A stretch of 64,000 nt of DNA from Marinobacter sp. (GCA_018402255.1 JAGYIS010000005.1:1-64000), one strand, 5' to 3'; shown: positions 19,700 to 27,631, counted from the stretch's first letter. Translations and numbers: made by a program. Notes: generated from the letters alone by a model not told the origin.

Positions 19700-19835
19700 G
19701 GCGTGCTCCCTGTGCAATTCATTTGCAGTGTAATTCGATCCTTGGTGGCTACCGTCCTGGCAGACAACGATCGAAACTCTACACAGGTGACCTGGCATTC
19801 TCAAGCAAAAATTGGCCAGCAATCATCCAAAATGT

Positions 19836-19871
19836 GCAGTCGGGCAAACTTTTGCCAGATTGCCCGACTGC
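19836..19871. promoter_or_regulatory. 11-bp perfect inverted repeat in the tssB/acyl-CoA-binding divergent region
   Basis: The arms gcagtcgggca (19836-19846) and tgcccgactgc (19861-19871) pair exactly around a 14-base spacer. It lies about 137 bases upstream of tssB and 100 bases upstream of the acyl-CoA-binding gene. No gene ends nearby and no T-run follows, so an operator or a leader structure is more likely than a terminator. I cannot name a regulator. Confidence 0.4.
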
Positions 19872-19894
19872 CCGCGAAGATGCGCTTTCAGTCA

Positions 19895-19923
19895 ATGACG
19901 ACTGACCCAGCCACGGCTATACT
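19895..19923 (+). promoter_or_regulatory. Possible sigma-70 promoter for the acyl-CoA-binding gene
   Basis: A -10 box tatact (19918-19923) lies 17 bases after atgacg (19895-19900), which matches 4 of 6 of the -35 consensus. The gene starts about 47 bases downstream. The match is moderate only. Confidence 0.4.
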
Positions 19924-19970
19924 CGCCAGATTCTCAGAGGAAATAACCCGTCTTACCAAGGAGAGCAACC

Positions 19971-20231
19971 ATGAGTGACCTGAAAGCCAAATTCGATGAC
20001 GCCGTGAACTATATCCAGACCGCCGAAGGCGATTTCAAACCGTCCAACGAGCTAAAGCTGGAGTTCTACGGTCTATACAAGCAGGCAACCGACGGCGATG
20101 TGTCGGGAAAACGCCCGGGCATGATGGATTTTGTCGGCCGCGCCAAATACGACGCGTGGGAAAAGTTCAAAGGCACCTCCAGTGAGGAAGCCATGCAGAA
20201 ATACATCGACAAACTGGACTCCCTGAAGTAA
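19971..20231 (+). CDS. Acyl-CoA-binding protein (ACBP)
   Basis: A small cytosolic carrier that binds long-chain acyl-CoA esters. The 86-residue protein matches the usual ACBP length and contains the hallmark LKLEFYGLYKQATDGDVSG, KYDAWEKFKG and the closing KYIDKLDSL helix. An excellent AAGGAG lies ahead of ATG 19971. It stands alone between the T6SS cluster and a recombinase-like fragment. Bacterial ACBPs are scattered in distribution, and their role is usually taken to be lipid storage or acyl-CoA buffering. Confidence 0.93.
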   Translation: MSDLKAKFDDAVNYIQTAEGDFKPSNELKLEFYGLYKQATDGDVSGKRPGMMDFVGRAKYDAWEKFKGTSSEEAMQKYIDKLDSLK

Positions 20232-20244
20232 CGCCTGTCACGCC

Positions 20245-20265
20245 CTCGCCGGCCCTGCCGGCGAG
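20245..20265 (+). terminator. GC-rich hairpin after the acyl-CoA-binding gene
   Basis: The arms ctcgccggc (20245-20253) and gccggcgag (20257-20265) pair perfectly with a 3-base loop, 13 bases after the stop codon. No T-run follows, so termination would be weak or factor-assisted. Confidence 0.45.
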
Positions 20266-20375
20266 CTATCCCGCCCCGAAAACAGACTCCTGCCGGTTTA
20301 TTTTTGCGCCGTTCAAACGTTTGTCATATGATGCGCGCACCATAAGAACAACAAGCTTTAAAAAGAGTACAAATC

Positions 20376-20687
20376 ATGAATATTACCGAGGCACTCGAAC
20401 AGTCACGGCCTGGTATTGTCAATGAAGTCAAAGCCGCCATCCGCAAACGACAACTGAACCAGCGGGCAGAACAAACCTATCTGCACTGGATCAGTCGTTT
20501 TGTACTTTTCCACGATCTGAAAGACCCTGACAGCCTGGCGCAAGAAGACCGTAAGGTGTTTCTTGATTACTTGAAAGAGACGGTGCAGGCGTCCAGAGCC
20601 AGGCTCAATCAAGCTGCCCAGGCCCTGACATTCTTTTACGAAGATGTGTTGGGTATACCGGCGGCGCAGACTACGGCCGCTGCCTAG
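20376..20687 (+). CDS. Orphan core-binding (SAM-like) domain of a tyrosine recombinase, integron-integrase-like
   Basis: The 103-residue protein matches only the N-terminal DNA-clamping domain of phage/integron integrases: an amphipathic helix with KAAIRKRQLNQRAEQTYLHW, then SRFVLFHDLKDPDSL, and a last helix with QAALTFFYEDVLGI-like spacing (ALTFFYEDVLGIP). It ends right where the catalytic domain (Arg, His, Tyr) would begin, and neither frame nearby continues it. A Shine-Dalgarno-like AAAGAG precedes the ATG. It could be a relic or a free-standing DNA-binding protein. The frame is intact and ends in a normal stop 14 bases from a convergent gene. Confidence 0.8.
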   Translation: MNITEALEQSRPGIVNEVKAAIRKRQLNQRAEQTYLHWISRFVLFHDLKDPDSLAQEDRKVFLDYLKETVQASRARLNQAAQALTFFYEDVLGIPAAQTTAAA

Positions 20688-20701
20688 CATCTGACTTTCG
20701 A

Positions 20702-21163
20702 TCAGCGCCCGATCATATTGACGTTCAGCGTGTCGTAGGTGCGGTTTTCCGGAGGCCGGATTGAATAGTTATTGCTGTGGGACTGCCCTGGAATCATCTT
20801 GGGATTGCTGAACCGGATGTCCACCGGAATCTCGTAACGCCCCAGATCCGTGCGACTATCGCGGGGTTGCAGCGCGAGCGGGTCAAGATAAAAATCGTCA
20901 TCCCGGGTAGCCTGCACCGGTATGCCAGCCGCAGGCGCCTCCAGACCACCTTCTATAACCGTATTCGCGAGAGCTTCTTCTTCGATGGAGCTGAACGGGA
21001 TGGTGTCGATGGTTGAACGTTGCTCAAATTCAAAAGCCGAAGCGTTGGTGCCGGCAGCCTCGCCATAGGCAGTGGTCGCCATGAATACCAGCGGCATCAA
21101 TAGCAACGCCAGCCACCGATGCGGCGCTGTGTTTGGTGGGGTGGGTGAATCTAGCGAACTCAT
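20702..21163 (-). CDS. Exported protein of unknown function
   Basis: I do not recognise this 153-residue protein. It begins with a short polar stretch, then a hydrophobic segment (about 18-33, LALLLMPLVFMATTAYG) that could be a signal peptide or membrane anchor. The mature part is acidic and Pro-rich, with no cysteines seen and no repeats. It is transcribed leftward and converges with the orphan integrase domain. A start further in is possible but would lose the signal. Confidence 0.65.
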   Translation of the reverse strand: MSSLDSPTPPNTAPHRWLALLLMPLVFMATTAYGEAAGTNASAFEFEQRSTIDTIPFSSIEEEALANTVIEGGLEAPAAGIPVQATRDDDFYLDPLALQPRDSRTDLGRYEIPVDIRFSNPKMIPGQSHSNNYSIRPPENRTYDTLNVNMIGR

Positions 21164-21287
21164 GGCATCAACTCCGACTGATCGTCCATTGCCTCGGTGT
21201 CCATTACCCTTTCGGGTGACAATATTTGATCAGTCTATCGCCATCGGTGACGCTTTGCTCAACAAAAGGACGGATTTGTGACAACTC

Positions 21288-21803
21288 TCACTTGTCGGCA
21301 TTCAGCTCTTCGTAACGGATCCCTGTAATACCATAGACTTTCCAGCCTTCGGGTGTGTTCACCGACACTTCGTCATCCAGATATTTACCGATCAGTGCCC
21401 GCGCCAGCGGCGAATTGATGCTCAGGTAGCCTTTGCTGAGATCAAACTCATCCGCCCCGACCAGTCGATAACATTGCTCCTCGCCCGCCTCGTCCTCCAC
21501 CGTCACCCAGGCGCCGAAATATACCCGGCTCTGATCGTTCGGCAGGCGATCGACCACCGTTAACTCGTCCAGACGCTTACTCAAAAACCGAACGCGTCGG
21601 TCAATTTCCCGCAACTGTTTTTTGCCATAGATGTATTCGGCGTTTTCTGAGCGGTCGCCCTGCGCAGCCGCTTCCCGGACGGCCTGGGTTACCTCCGGTC
21701 GCTTAACCTTCCACAGATACTGCAACTCCTCGCGCAAGGCGCGTTCACCATCCGCTGTAATGTAACGCGCGCTGGCGCTGGTTGAACCTGGGCTCTTGTT
21801 CAT
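21288..21803 (-). CDS. greB: Transcription elongation factor GreB
   Basis: GreB enters the RNA polymerase secondary channel and stimulates transcript cleavage in backtracked complexes. The 171-residue protein has the N-terminal coiled coil with acidic tip residues in GDRSENAEY (about 49-57) and the C-terminal FKBP-like domain with SPLARALIGK. GreB rather than GreA is indicated by the YIYGKKQLREIDRRVRFL helix and the longer N-terminus. A strong terminator for the same strand lies just upstream of its start, so it should have its own promoter between about 21804 and 21840, or be reached by read-through. Confidence 0.93.
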   Translation of the reverse strand: MNKSPGSTSASARYITADGERALREELQYLWKVKRPEVTQAVREAAAQGDRSENAEYIYGKKQLREIDRRVRFLSKRLDELTVVDRLPNDQSRVYFGAWVTVEDEAGEEQCYRLVGADEFDLSKGYLSINSPLARALIGKYLDDEVSVNTPEGWKVYGITGIRYEELNADK

Positions 21804-21840
21804 CGGTCTGTTATTCCGGGCTGTTCAGAAAATTCGAGGC

Positions 21841-21867
21841 AAAAAAAAACCCCGTGGGTAACGGGGT
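21841..21867 (-). terminator. Strong intrinsic terminator on the minus strand, upstream of greB
   Basis: On the minus strand a 7-bp stem (21849-21855 with 21861-21867, loop of 5) is followed by nine T residues (21841-21849). It lies only 38 bases before the greB start. The nearest upstream minus-strand gene ends at 22378, about 510 bases away, with a plus-strand gene in between. Confidence 0.8.
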
Positions 21868-21960
21868 ATAAGGCTAGCGCTGTGCTGGAGGAAGAAGCAA
21901 GCAGGTTTCCGCTTGCCTCAACATCTACAGTACCCATTCTCCACACTGAGCATTACCCGG
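21841..21960 (-). ncRNA. Candidate small RNA ending at the greB-upstream terminator
   Basis: No protein gene explains the strong terminator at 21841-21867. Read on the minus strand, the preceding sequence can form a stem from gcaagc (21897-21902) and gcttgc (21911-21916), with GGAAACCT in the loop, and another GGA occurs upstream near 21940. Hairpin-loop GGA motifs are what RsmA/CsrA bind, but two motifs are weak evidence. The 5' end is a guess. I found no convincing promoter. The alternative is an unusually long 3' tail of the histidine-kinase transcript. Confidence 0.3.
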
Positions 21961-22092
21961 CGGTGGCCAAGCAATTACCTTTTTGCAAGGCAACTTTTGG
22001 CGACCGGGACAGTCAATATTAGGTTGTACACTCTAGTGACAGGGGATAGTTTACGAGGCAATTGTGACCACATTTTCCTGATGGAGACGCAC

Positions 22093-22374
22093 ATGAACAC
22101 CAAAAAATTGCTGAACCTTGCCCTCGAAGGCGTCGATAACCTGGGCTTTCGTCTGGATACCTTGGGCATCACCAGCAAGCTCAACCGCCACAATCTGGCG
22201 GCCTTCGTGATGGCCGAGCAGAAGCATCTGGAAGGCGAGTGGGACAGCATTCAAGCCAAAGTTGATCGCCGTCGTTCCCAGTTCGAACACATCGCCGGGC
22301 AGGTAGAAGCGCGTGCAGACGCCCTGTTCAGCCCGGTCGTCAGCAGGATCAACCGGATCCGTAGCAGCCAGTAG
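22093..22374 (+). CDS. Small conserved hypothetical protein, helical, phasin-like in character
   Basis: The 93-residue protein looks fully alpha-helical, with no membrane segment and no cysteine. Its composition (many Ala, Leu, Arg, Glu, amphipathic) recalls short phasin-like or coiled-coil proteins, but I recognise no defined family. I start at ATG 22093 because GGAG lies at the right distance inside the alternative start (ATG 22081). It ends three bases before the convergent histidine kinase gene. Confidence 0.7.
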   Translation: MNTKKLLNLALEGVDNLGFRLDTLGITSKLNRHNLAAFVMAEQKHLEGEWDSIQAKVDRRRSQFEHIAGQVEARADALFSPVVSRINRIRSSQ

Positions 22375-22377
22375 GGT

Positions 22378-23859
22378 TCAGGCGTTGCTGATTTCCGAGG
22401 CGTCACGCTTGTCTTCCAGAGCGTCGTCGGCCTGATCAGACTGCGCCGCCTTGATCCGTTTGCGGATGCCTGTGAAGGCCGGCATCCGCACGGTGACTGT
22501 CAATCCCGGTGGGGTATCGCCTTCCCGGGTATCGCTCAGCAAAATCTCACCTTGATGTATTTCTGCGACCGCACTGACCAGGCTCAAGCCCAGGCCATTG
22601 CCCGGTAACGAGCGACTCTTGCCGACCCGATAAAATCGCTGAAACACCTGACCCTTTTCGTCATCCGGAATACCGATCCCGGAATCCTGCACCGCAAAGA
22701 TGGCCACGCTCGCCTCCCGCTTCACCACCACCTGGATGGCACCTTGCTCCGGTGTGTACTTGATGGCGTTATCAATCAGGTTACTTACCATCTGGAACAG
22801 CAGGTCGCGATCGCCTTCAATCATCACGCCCTGCTCCAGGGACTGGGAGAATGCCTGTTCTTTGTCTTCGGCCAGGGCCTCATAGAGTTCGCAGGCATCA
22901 CTGACCAATTCATCCAGCGAAATCACTTTCATGTCTGCGGAATTGCCCCGGGTCTCCAGGCGGGCAATACGCAACAGGGCGTTGAAAGTGGCCAGCAGCT
23001 GATCGGCCTCTGACACCGCACGGCCTACCTGATCGCGGGCTTCGTCGTTATCAACGGCAATCAGGGTGCTTTCCAGCTGGTTGCGCAGCCGGGTCAACGG
23101 GGTGCGCAAGTCGTGGGCGATACTGTCTGAGACGTGCCGGATACCTTCCATTAGATACACAATCCTATCCAGCATCTGATTCAGGTTTTCTGCGAGCTGA
23201 TCAAAGTCGTCATCGGTACCGCGGGTCGGTATGCGCAACGACAAGTGACCGTTCATGATTCGCCGGGAGGTGTTGTTGATAACTTCGATGCGGCGAGTGG
23301 TGCCACGACTCATCAAGAAGCCGCCCAACAACGCCAGCGCCAGGGTTATACCCATGCCCCAGTTGATTGCCGTTTCAATCACCCGCTTGAGGTTGGTAAG
23401 CTCATCTACATCCCGACCTACCAGAAGCTTGAGGCCGCCTTGCACTTCAAAAATGCGGGCACGAGCCAACCTTTCCGGGCCTTGCCAACCTACGGACGGG
23501 TTCAGGGTAAAGTTGATCCAGCCGGTGTCGGACGAACGACTGCCTTCCGGCCAGGTTTCGATATTGCCGGCCAGTTTGAGAAAGTCATCGGTGGTGAGCA
23601 GGTAGATGGATTTGGCATTGGGATCGCGAGCAACGCGTTCACGGATGATGGTGATTAATCCGTTAACGCCCCGCCCCCGGTATTGCTCCGCCAGCCCGGC
23701 GATTTCTGCTTCGATCGTCTCATCGGTCTGGGCAGTCATGAACCCTGCCGTACGCCAGTAGATGAACGCCAACAGTAAAAATACTGATGTGGCGAACACC
23801 ACCATGTACAGCAGAGCCAGCTGAAAAGAAGATGTTCTGAGCTGACTAAGCAGTTTCAC
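22378..23859 (-). CDS. Membrane sensor histidine kinase of an OmpR-type two-component system
   Basis: The kinase starts at GTG 23859 (493 aa), overlapping the regulator's end by 14 bases. Two membrane helices (about 12-35 and 164-184) flank a periplasmic sensor of about 130 residues. A HAMP segment follows, then the HisKA dimerization helix with the phospho-acceptor His249 in SIAHDLRTPLTRLRNQ, and a HATPase domain with N, G1 and G2 boxes (NLIDNAIKYTPE, DSGIGIPDDE, GNGLGLSLV). The signal is unknown. It forms one operon with the regulator at 23846-24526. Confidence 0.93.
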   Translation of the reverse strand: MKLLSQLRTSSFQLALLYMVVFATSVFLLLAFIYWRTAGFMTAQTDETIEAEIAGLAEQYRGRGVNGLITIIRERVARDPNAKSIYLLTTDDFLKLAGNIETWPEGSRSSDTGWINFTLNPSVGWQGPERLARARIFEVQGGLKLLVGRDVDELTNLKRVIETAINWGMGITLALALLGGFLMSRGTTRRIEVINNTSRRIMNGHLSLRIPTRGTDDDFDQLAENLNQMLDRIVYLMEGIRHVSDSIAHDLRTPLTRLRNQLESTLIAVDNDEARDQVGRAVSEADQLLATFNALLRIARLETRGNSADMKVISLDELVSDACELYEALAEDKEQAFSQSLEQGVMIEGDRDLLFQMVSNLIDNAIKYTPEQGAIQVVVKREASVAIFAVQDSGIGIPDDEKGQVFQRFYRVGKSRSLPGNGLGLSLVSAVAEIHQGEILLSDTREGDTPPGLTVTVRMPAFTGIRKRIKAAQSDQADDALEDKRDASEISNA

Positions 23860-24526
23860 GTAACATGTATCCCGCACCCCGCACGGTTTGCAGCAAGGGA
23901 GTATCGAATTCCTTGTCGATTTTGGCGCGCAGGCGGCTGATGTGCACATCAATCACGTTGGTCTGCGGGTCAAAGTGGTAGTCCCACACTTTCTCCAGCA
24001 GCATGGTCCGGGTAACAACCTGACCGGCGTTGCGCATCAGGTATTCCAGCAACCGGAATTCCCGTGGCTGCACATCAATACTCTGACCGGCCCGCTTGAC
24101 CGTCCGGGCCAACAGATCCATTTCCAGATCGGCCACTTTCAAAACAGTTTCAGTTTCCGCTGCCTGCCGGTTACGACGAATCAGTGACTCGATTCTCGCC
24201 AGCAGCTCGGTGAACGAGAACGGCTTGGTCAGGTAATCGTCTCCGCCACCACGCAAACCCTCAACCCGGTCATCCACATCACCCAGGGCACTGAGGATCA
24301 GGATTGGCGTCTGGTTGCCGGTCGCCCGCACCGTTTTGATAATCGACAATCCGTCCATGCCAGGCAGCATCCGGTCCACGATCATAATGTCGTAGTCCTC
24401 ACTGGCCGCCATCATCATGCCTTCCTTGCCGTCAGCGGCATGGTCCACCACGAAGTCGGATTCTCTCAGTCCCTTCAGCAGATAATTTGCTACATCCCGA
24501 TCGTCTTCGATTACCAGCGCTTTCAC
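23846..24526 (-). CDS. OmpR/PhoB-family response regulator
   Basis: The 226-residue regulator has a receiver domain with acidic residues Glu7-Asp8-Asp9, the phosphorylation site Asp51 in IMIVDRMLPGMDG, and the conserved Lys in YLTKPFSF. The C-terminal winged helix shows VDVQPREFRLLEYLMRN-like features and VWDYHFDPQTNVIDVHISRLR. It is the first gene of the pair. About 100 bases without another gene separate it from the hyi stop and should hold its promoter. Confidence 0.94.
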   Translation of the reverse strand: MKALVIEDDRDVANYLLKGLRESDFVVDHAADGKEGMMMAASEDYDIMIVDRMLPGMDGLSIIKTVRATGNQTPILILSALGDVDDRVEGLRGGGDDYLTKPFSFTELLARIESLIRRNRQAAETETVLKVADLEMDLLARTVKRAGQSIDVQPREFRLLEYLMRNAGQVVTRTMLLEKVWDYHFDPQTNVIDVHISRLRAKIDKEFDTPLLQTVRGAGYMLRETA

Positions 24527-24629
24527 CGGTGCTCCTCCTGATAGCGGATTACATTACCAGCTAGGGTACGAAGAACTCTGAAACCGAGCCAGTTACCATC
24601 TTGTAAGAGGGTGTCGCCAATGACGACGG

Positions 24630-25409
24630 TCAGCCCCCGTGCTGGAGCCAGGCCAGCGATTCTTCCGTCGCCGCCGAAGGCCGGTATTCCGCGCTCGCCC
24701 AGCCCTGATAGCCCAGCCGGTCAAGCGCGGCGAAAACATTCGAAAAGTTAATCTCGCCCGTGCCTGGCTCATGCCGCCCCGGATTGTCGGCAAACTGAAT
24801 GTGCCCGATCCACGGCAGCAAGCATTCCAGAGAGCGGATCACATCCCCCTCCATGATCTGCATATGGTAGACATCGTACTGCAAGCGCACATTATCAGCC
24901 TCGACGTCTTCAATCACCGCCATCACCTTGCCGGTGGTGTCCAGCATAAACCCCGGCATATCCACCCGAGAATTGATCGCCTCCAGACACAACGTCAGGC
25001 CCGCTTCATCAAAACGCTCAGCGGCATACTGAACATTCGCCAGCAAGGTCTGCCAGGCCAGCCCCTGATCCAGCCCTGCCGGCTTCAGCCCCGCCAGACA
25101 ATTTAACTGGGAATTGCCCAGAACCTTAGCGTAGGCAATTCCCTGATCAACACCAGCGCGAAATTCCTCCACCCGATCCGGCAAACAGGCTATGCCCCGC
25201 TCACCCGCCTGCCAGTCTCCCGGCGGCAAGTTAAACAGTACCTGGGTGAGATCGTTGGTCTGGAGCTCCGCCGCTATCTGCTCCGCCGGCCAGTCATAGG
25301 GAAACAGGTATTCTACTGCACTGAACCCCGCTGCCTTGGCTCGGGCAAAGCGCTCCAGAAACGGCACCTCGGTGAACAGCATCGACAAATTTGCAGCAAA
25401 ACGCGGCAT
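24630..25409 (-). CDS. hyi: Hydroxypyruvate isomerase family protein (TIM-barrel)
   Basis: Catalyses hydroxypyruvate to tartronate semialdehyde interconversion by family, or a related sugar-acid isomerisation (OtnI is the close alternative). The 259-residue protein starts MPRFAANLSMLFTEVPFLERF and has the metal-site pattern with CLEAINSRVDMPGF, YDVYHMQIMEGD and HIQFADNPGRHEPGTGEI. It is 9 bases after the reductase gene, so the two act in sequence: isomerase, then reduction to glycerate. No glyoxylate carboligase gene is nearby. Confidence 0.88.
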   Translation of the reverse strand: MPRFAANLSMLFTEVPFLERFARAKAAGFSAVEYLFPYDWPAEQIAAELQTNDLTQVLFNLPPGDWQAGERGIACLPDRVEEFRAGVDQGIAYAKVLGNSQLNCLAGLKPAGLDQGLAWQTLLANVQYAAERFDEAGLTLCLEAINSRVDMPGFMLDTTGKVMAVIEDVEADNVRLQYDVYHMQIMEGDVIRSLECLLPWIGHIQFADNPGRHEPGTGEINFSNVFAALDRLGYQGWASAEYRPSAATEESLAWLQHGG

Positions 25410-25418
25410 AACCTCTCC

Positions 25419-26330
25419 CTAAGCCTTTGGCCCGCGGCCCACCGAACCCAGCAGCGTACTGTTAACGTGCTCCAGCTCCAGCAGCAGACCACTGTGATCA
25501 ACGTCGCTGTGACCATTCGCCACCAGCGACAGATATTCATTATGCACCTGCTGCGCCAATGGCAGCGTCAAACCCTCGGCCCGAGCCTCATCCAGAATCA
25601 TCCGCATATCCTTCAACTGAATCCGCGCCGGCGCGCCCGGCGCAAAATCCCGGTCAATCATCCGCTGCCCATGCAACTCCAGAATCCGACTACCGGCAAA
25701 TCCGCCCATCAGCGCCTCCCGCACCGCCGCAGGATCCGCACCGCCCTTGGCCGCCAGCAGCAACGCCTCAGACACCGCGCCGATGGTGATCCCGACAATC
25801 GCCTGATTGGCCAGCTTCGCCAACTGCCCGGCCCCCACCGGCCCGATGCGGGTGCACTTGCCCAACGCCGCGAACACCGGCAACGCCCGCGCCACGTCCT
25901 CCTCGGAGCCGCCGGCCATAATACTCAACCGAGCCTCCGTCGCCCCCAGGGTGCCACCCGACACCGGCGCATCGACATACCCGGCCCCTTGCGCTGCCGC
26001 CAGCTGGGCGTGACGCCGCGCCAGCGACGGCTGCACCGAACTCATATCAACCACCAGCGCACCGGCTTTAAGGGCGGCCAGGGCGCCCTGGGCCACCATC
26101 ACGTCCTCCACCACCGTGCCGTTCTCCAGCATGGTGATCACCAGATCGGCTTCAGCCACCGCTTCGGCCGGCGAACCGGCAATCGTTGCCTGCCCGGCAA
26201 ACGGCTCGCACTTGCTGGCCGTCCGGTTCCACAGGGTCATGGGGTAACCTGCGTTCAGGAGGTTTCGGCTCATCGGTGCGCCCATCAGGCCAATGCCTAG
26301 AAACGCGATGTGAGGAAGTTTGTTCGTCAT
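25419..26330 (-). CDS. glxR: 2-hydroxy-3-oxopropionate (tartronate semialdehyde) reductase
   Basis: NAD(P)H-dependent reductase of the beta-hydroxyacid dehydrogenase family, 303 aa. The N-terminal Rossmann fold has GIGLMGAPMSRNL. The substrate loop DAPVSGGTLGA and the catalytic lysine region GAGQLAKLANQAIVG are intact. Pairing with the hydroxypyruvate isomerase gene supports the glyoxylate/glycerate route over 3-hydroxyisobutyrate dehydrogenase, which is the close alternative. It is first in the two-gene unit. Confidence 0.88.
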   Translation of the reverse strand: MTNKLPHIAFLGIGLMGAPMSRNLLNAGYPMTLWNRTASKCEPFAGQATIAGSPAEAVAEADLVITMLENGTVVEDVMVAQGALAALKAGALVVDMSSVQPSLARRHAQLAAAQGAGYVDAPVSGGTLGATEARLSIMAGGSEEDVARALPVFAALGKCTRIGPVGAGQLAKLANQAIVGITIGAVSEALLLAAKGGADPAAVREALMGGFAGSRILELHGQRMIDRDFAPGAPARIQLKDMRMILDEARAEGLTLPLAQQVHNEYLSLVANGHSDVDHSGLLLELEHVNSTLLGSVGRGPKA

Positions 26331-26363
26331 TGTCTATGATCCCACTCCAAAGATTGAAGAAGC

Positions 26364-26464
26364 GTGCGGGTGGCCTGTTCCAAAACCTTGCGGAGCCATG
26401 GATGGCGGAGCAGAGCGTACATGGATGTATTCACAGCGTGTTTTGGAACAGGCCACCCGCGCAC
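26364..26464 (-). repeat. Full copy (C) of dispersed palindromic repeat, 21-bp perfect inverted arms
   Basis: The arms 26366-26386 and 26440-26460 are exact reverse complements and extend further with compensating differences. The 53-bp core 26387-26439 is, on the minus strand, nearly identical to core B at 7508-7560. The arm sequence (gcgggtggcctgttccaaaac) differs from that of copy B outside the innermost gttccaaaac. It lies between the rpoH terminator and glxR. Confidence 0.85.
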
Positions 26465-26508
26465 TTCCGCCCGGATGTCGATAAAACAGGATGCGGGCAT
26501 TATACAAA

Positions 26509-26546
26509 CAAAAACGCCACCAACCGCGAACGGTGGTGGCGTTTTG
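26509..26546 (-). terminator. Intrinsic terminator of rpoH
   Basis: A long stem pairs 26511-26521 with 26535-26545 and continues through accg/cggt to a cgaa loop, with one bulged base. On the minus strand the stem runs into a T-rich end (GTTTTTG). It lies 22 bases after the rpoH stop. Confidence 0.8.
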
Positions 26547-26567
26547 ACTTCAGCGCTCAATGGAGGA

Positions 26568-27428
26568 TCAGGCCGCCTCGGTCATCTGCGCCTTGATCTT
26601 CTTCATCGCATTCTTCTCCAACTGACGAATACGCTCAGCTGAAATGCCGTACTTATCCGCCAACTCATGCAATGTCGACTTACCGTCGGTCAGCCAGCGC
26701 TCACGCAAAATATCCTGACTCCGCTCATCCAGCGTTTCCAGCGCCTGCATCAGCCGACCATTGGAATCCTCAGACCAGTCCGAATTCTCCAACTGCACCG
26801 CCGGATCACCCCGACGATCCTCCAGATAATAAGCCGGCGCCTGATAGGCACTGTCTTCATCATCATCGGTCGGCCCATCGAAGGACGTATCGTGCGACGA
26901 CAACCGGCCTTCCATCTCACGGACCACCTTGGGCTCAACACCCAGATCCTTGGCCACCGCATTGAGCTCATCGTGGCTCAACCAGGCCAGCTTCTTCTTC
27001 TGGCTGCGCAGATTGAAGAACAGCTTACGCTGAGCCTTGGTGGTCGCCACTTTCACAATGCGCCAGTTGCGCAGAATAAATTCGTGAATCTCCGCCTTGA
27101 TCCAGTGCACTGCGAACGACACCAGGCGCACACCGTATTCCGGATTGAAACGCTTGACCGCCTTCATCAGGCCCACGTTGCCTTCCTGGATCAAATCCGC
27201 CTGAGCCAGGCCATAACCGGAGTAACTGCGGGCAATATGAATCACAAAGCGCAGGTGAGACAGCACCAGGTGACGGGCCGCCTCAACGTCGCCCTCGTAG
27301 TAAAGCCGTTCGGACAGCTCACGCTCTTCATCCACTGAGAGTACTGGAATACGACTTGCGGCCTGAATGTAAGACTCAAGATTCGCACCCGGAACCAGTC
27401 TGTCAACCAGCTGTAAACTCATACCCAT
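26568..27428 (-). CDS. rpoH: RNA polymerase sigma-32 factor (heat shock) RpoH
   Basis: Directs polymerase to heat-shock promoters. The 286-residue protein has sigma region 2 ([38 protein letters not shown]), the RpoH box region with [14 protein letters not shown] (about 140-155), and region 4 ([26 protein letters not shown]). A GGAGG lies seven bases ahead of ATG 27428. It follows ftsX, as in many gammaproteobacteria, but has its own promoter and terminator here. Confidence 0.97.
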   Translation of the reverse strand: MGMSLQLVDRLVPGANLESYIQAASRIPVLSVDEERELSERLYYEGDVEAARHLVLSHLRFVIHIARSYSGYGLAQADLIQEGNVGLMKAVKRFNPEYGVRLVSFAVHWIKAEIHEFILRNWRIVKVATTKAQRKLFFNLRSQKKKLAWLSHDELNAVAKDLGVEPKVVREMEGRLSSHDTSFDGPTDDDEDSAYQAPAYYLEDRRGDPAVQLENSDWSEDSNGRLMQALETLDERSQDILRERWLTDGKSTLHELADKYGISAERIRQLEKNAMKKIKAQMTEAA

Positions 27429-27457
27429 GCATCAACCTCCGAACCTGACAGCCATTA

Positions 27458-27486
27458 AATATAACAACTAATAGTTAGACCGCCAA
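27458..27486 (-). promoter_or_regulatory. Likely sigma-70 promoter of rpoH
   Basis: On the minus strand TTGGCG (27481-27486) and TATATT (27458-27463) are separated by exactly 17 bases. The predicted leader is only about 22 bases, too short for the extended start-region thermometer known from Escherichia coli. Confidence 0.6.
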
Positions 27487-27631
27487 GAGCCTGTTAAGTT
27501 CCTTGAATTCTCAGTAAAACGTTATAAATCAACAGTCTGAGAATTAGCTTTTGCTTTTTCAGCACCTGTCCGAGCATCCAAACTACGCCAGAACAAGCGG
27601 TATCTTCAATACGGTTTTCCCGATATCCGGA

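Noticed and set aside
19800..19860. Sigma-54-like promoter sequences (for example TGGCAAAAGTTTGC on the minus strand) upstream of tssB
   Set aside because: The GG and GC elements are 9 bases apart instead of the required 10 in each candidate I found.
26186..26596. Plus-strand open frame of 136 codons across repeat C
   Set aside because: It runs antisense into glxR, through the repeat and the rpoH terminator, with no coding features.
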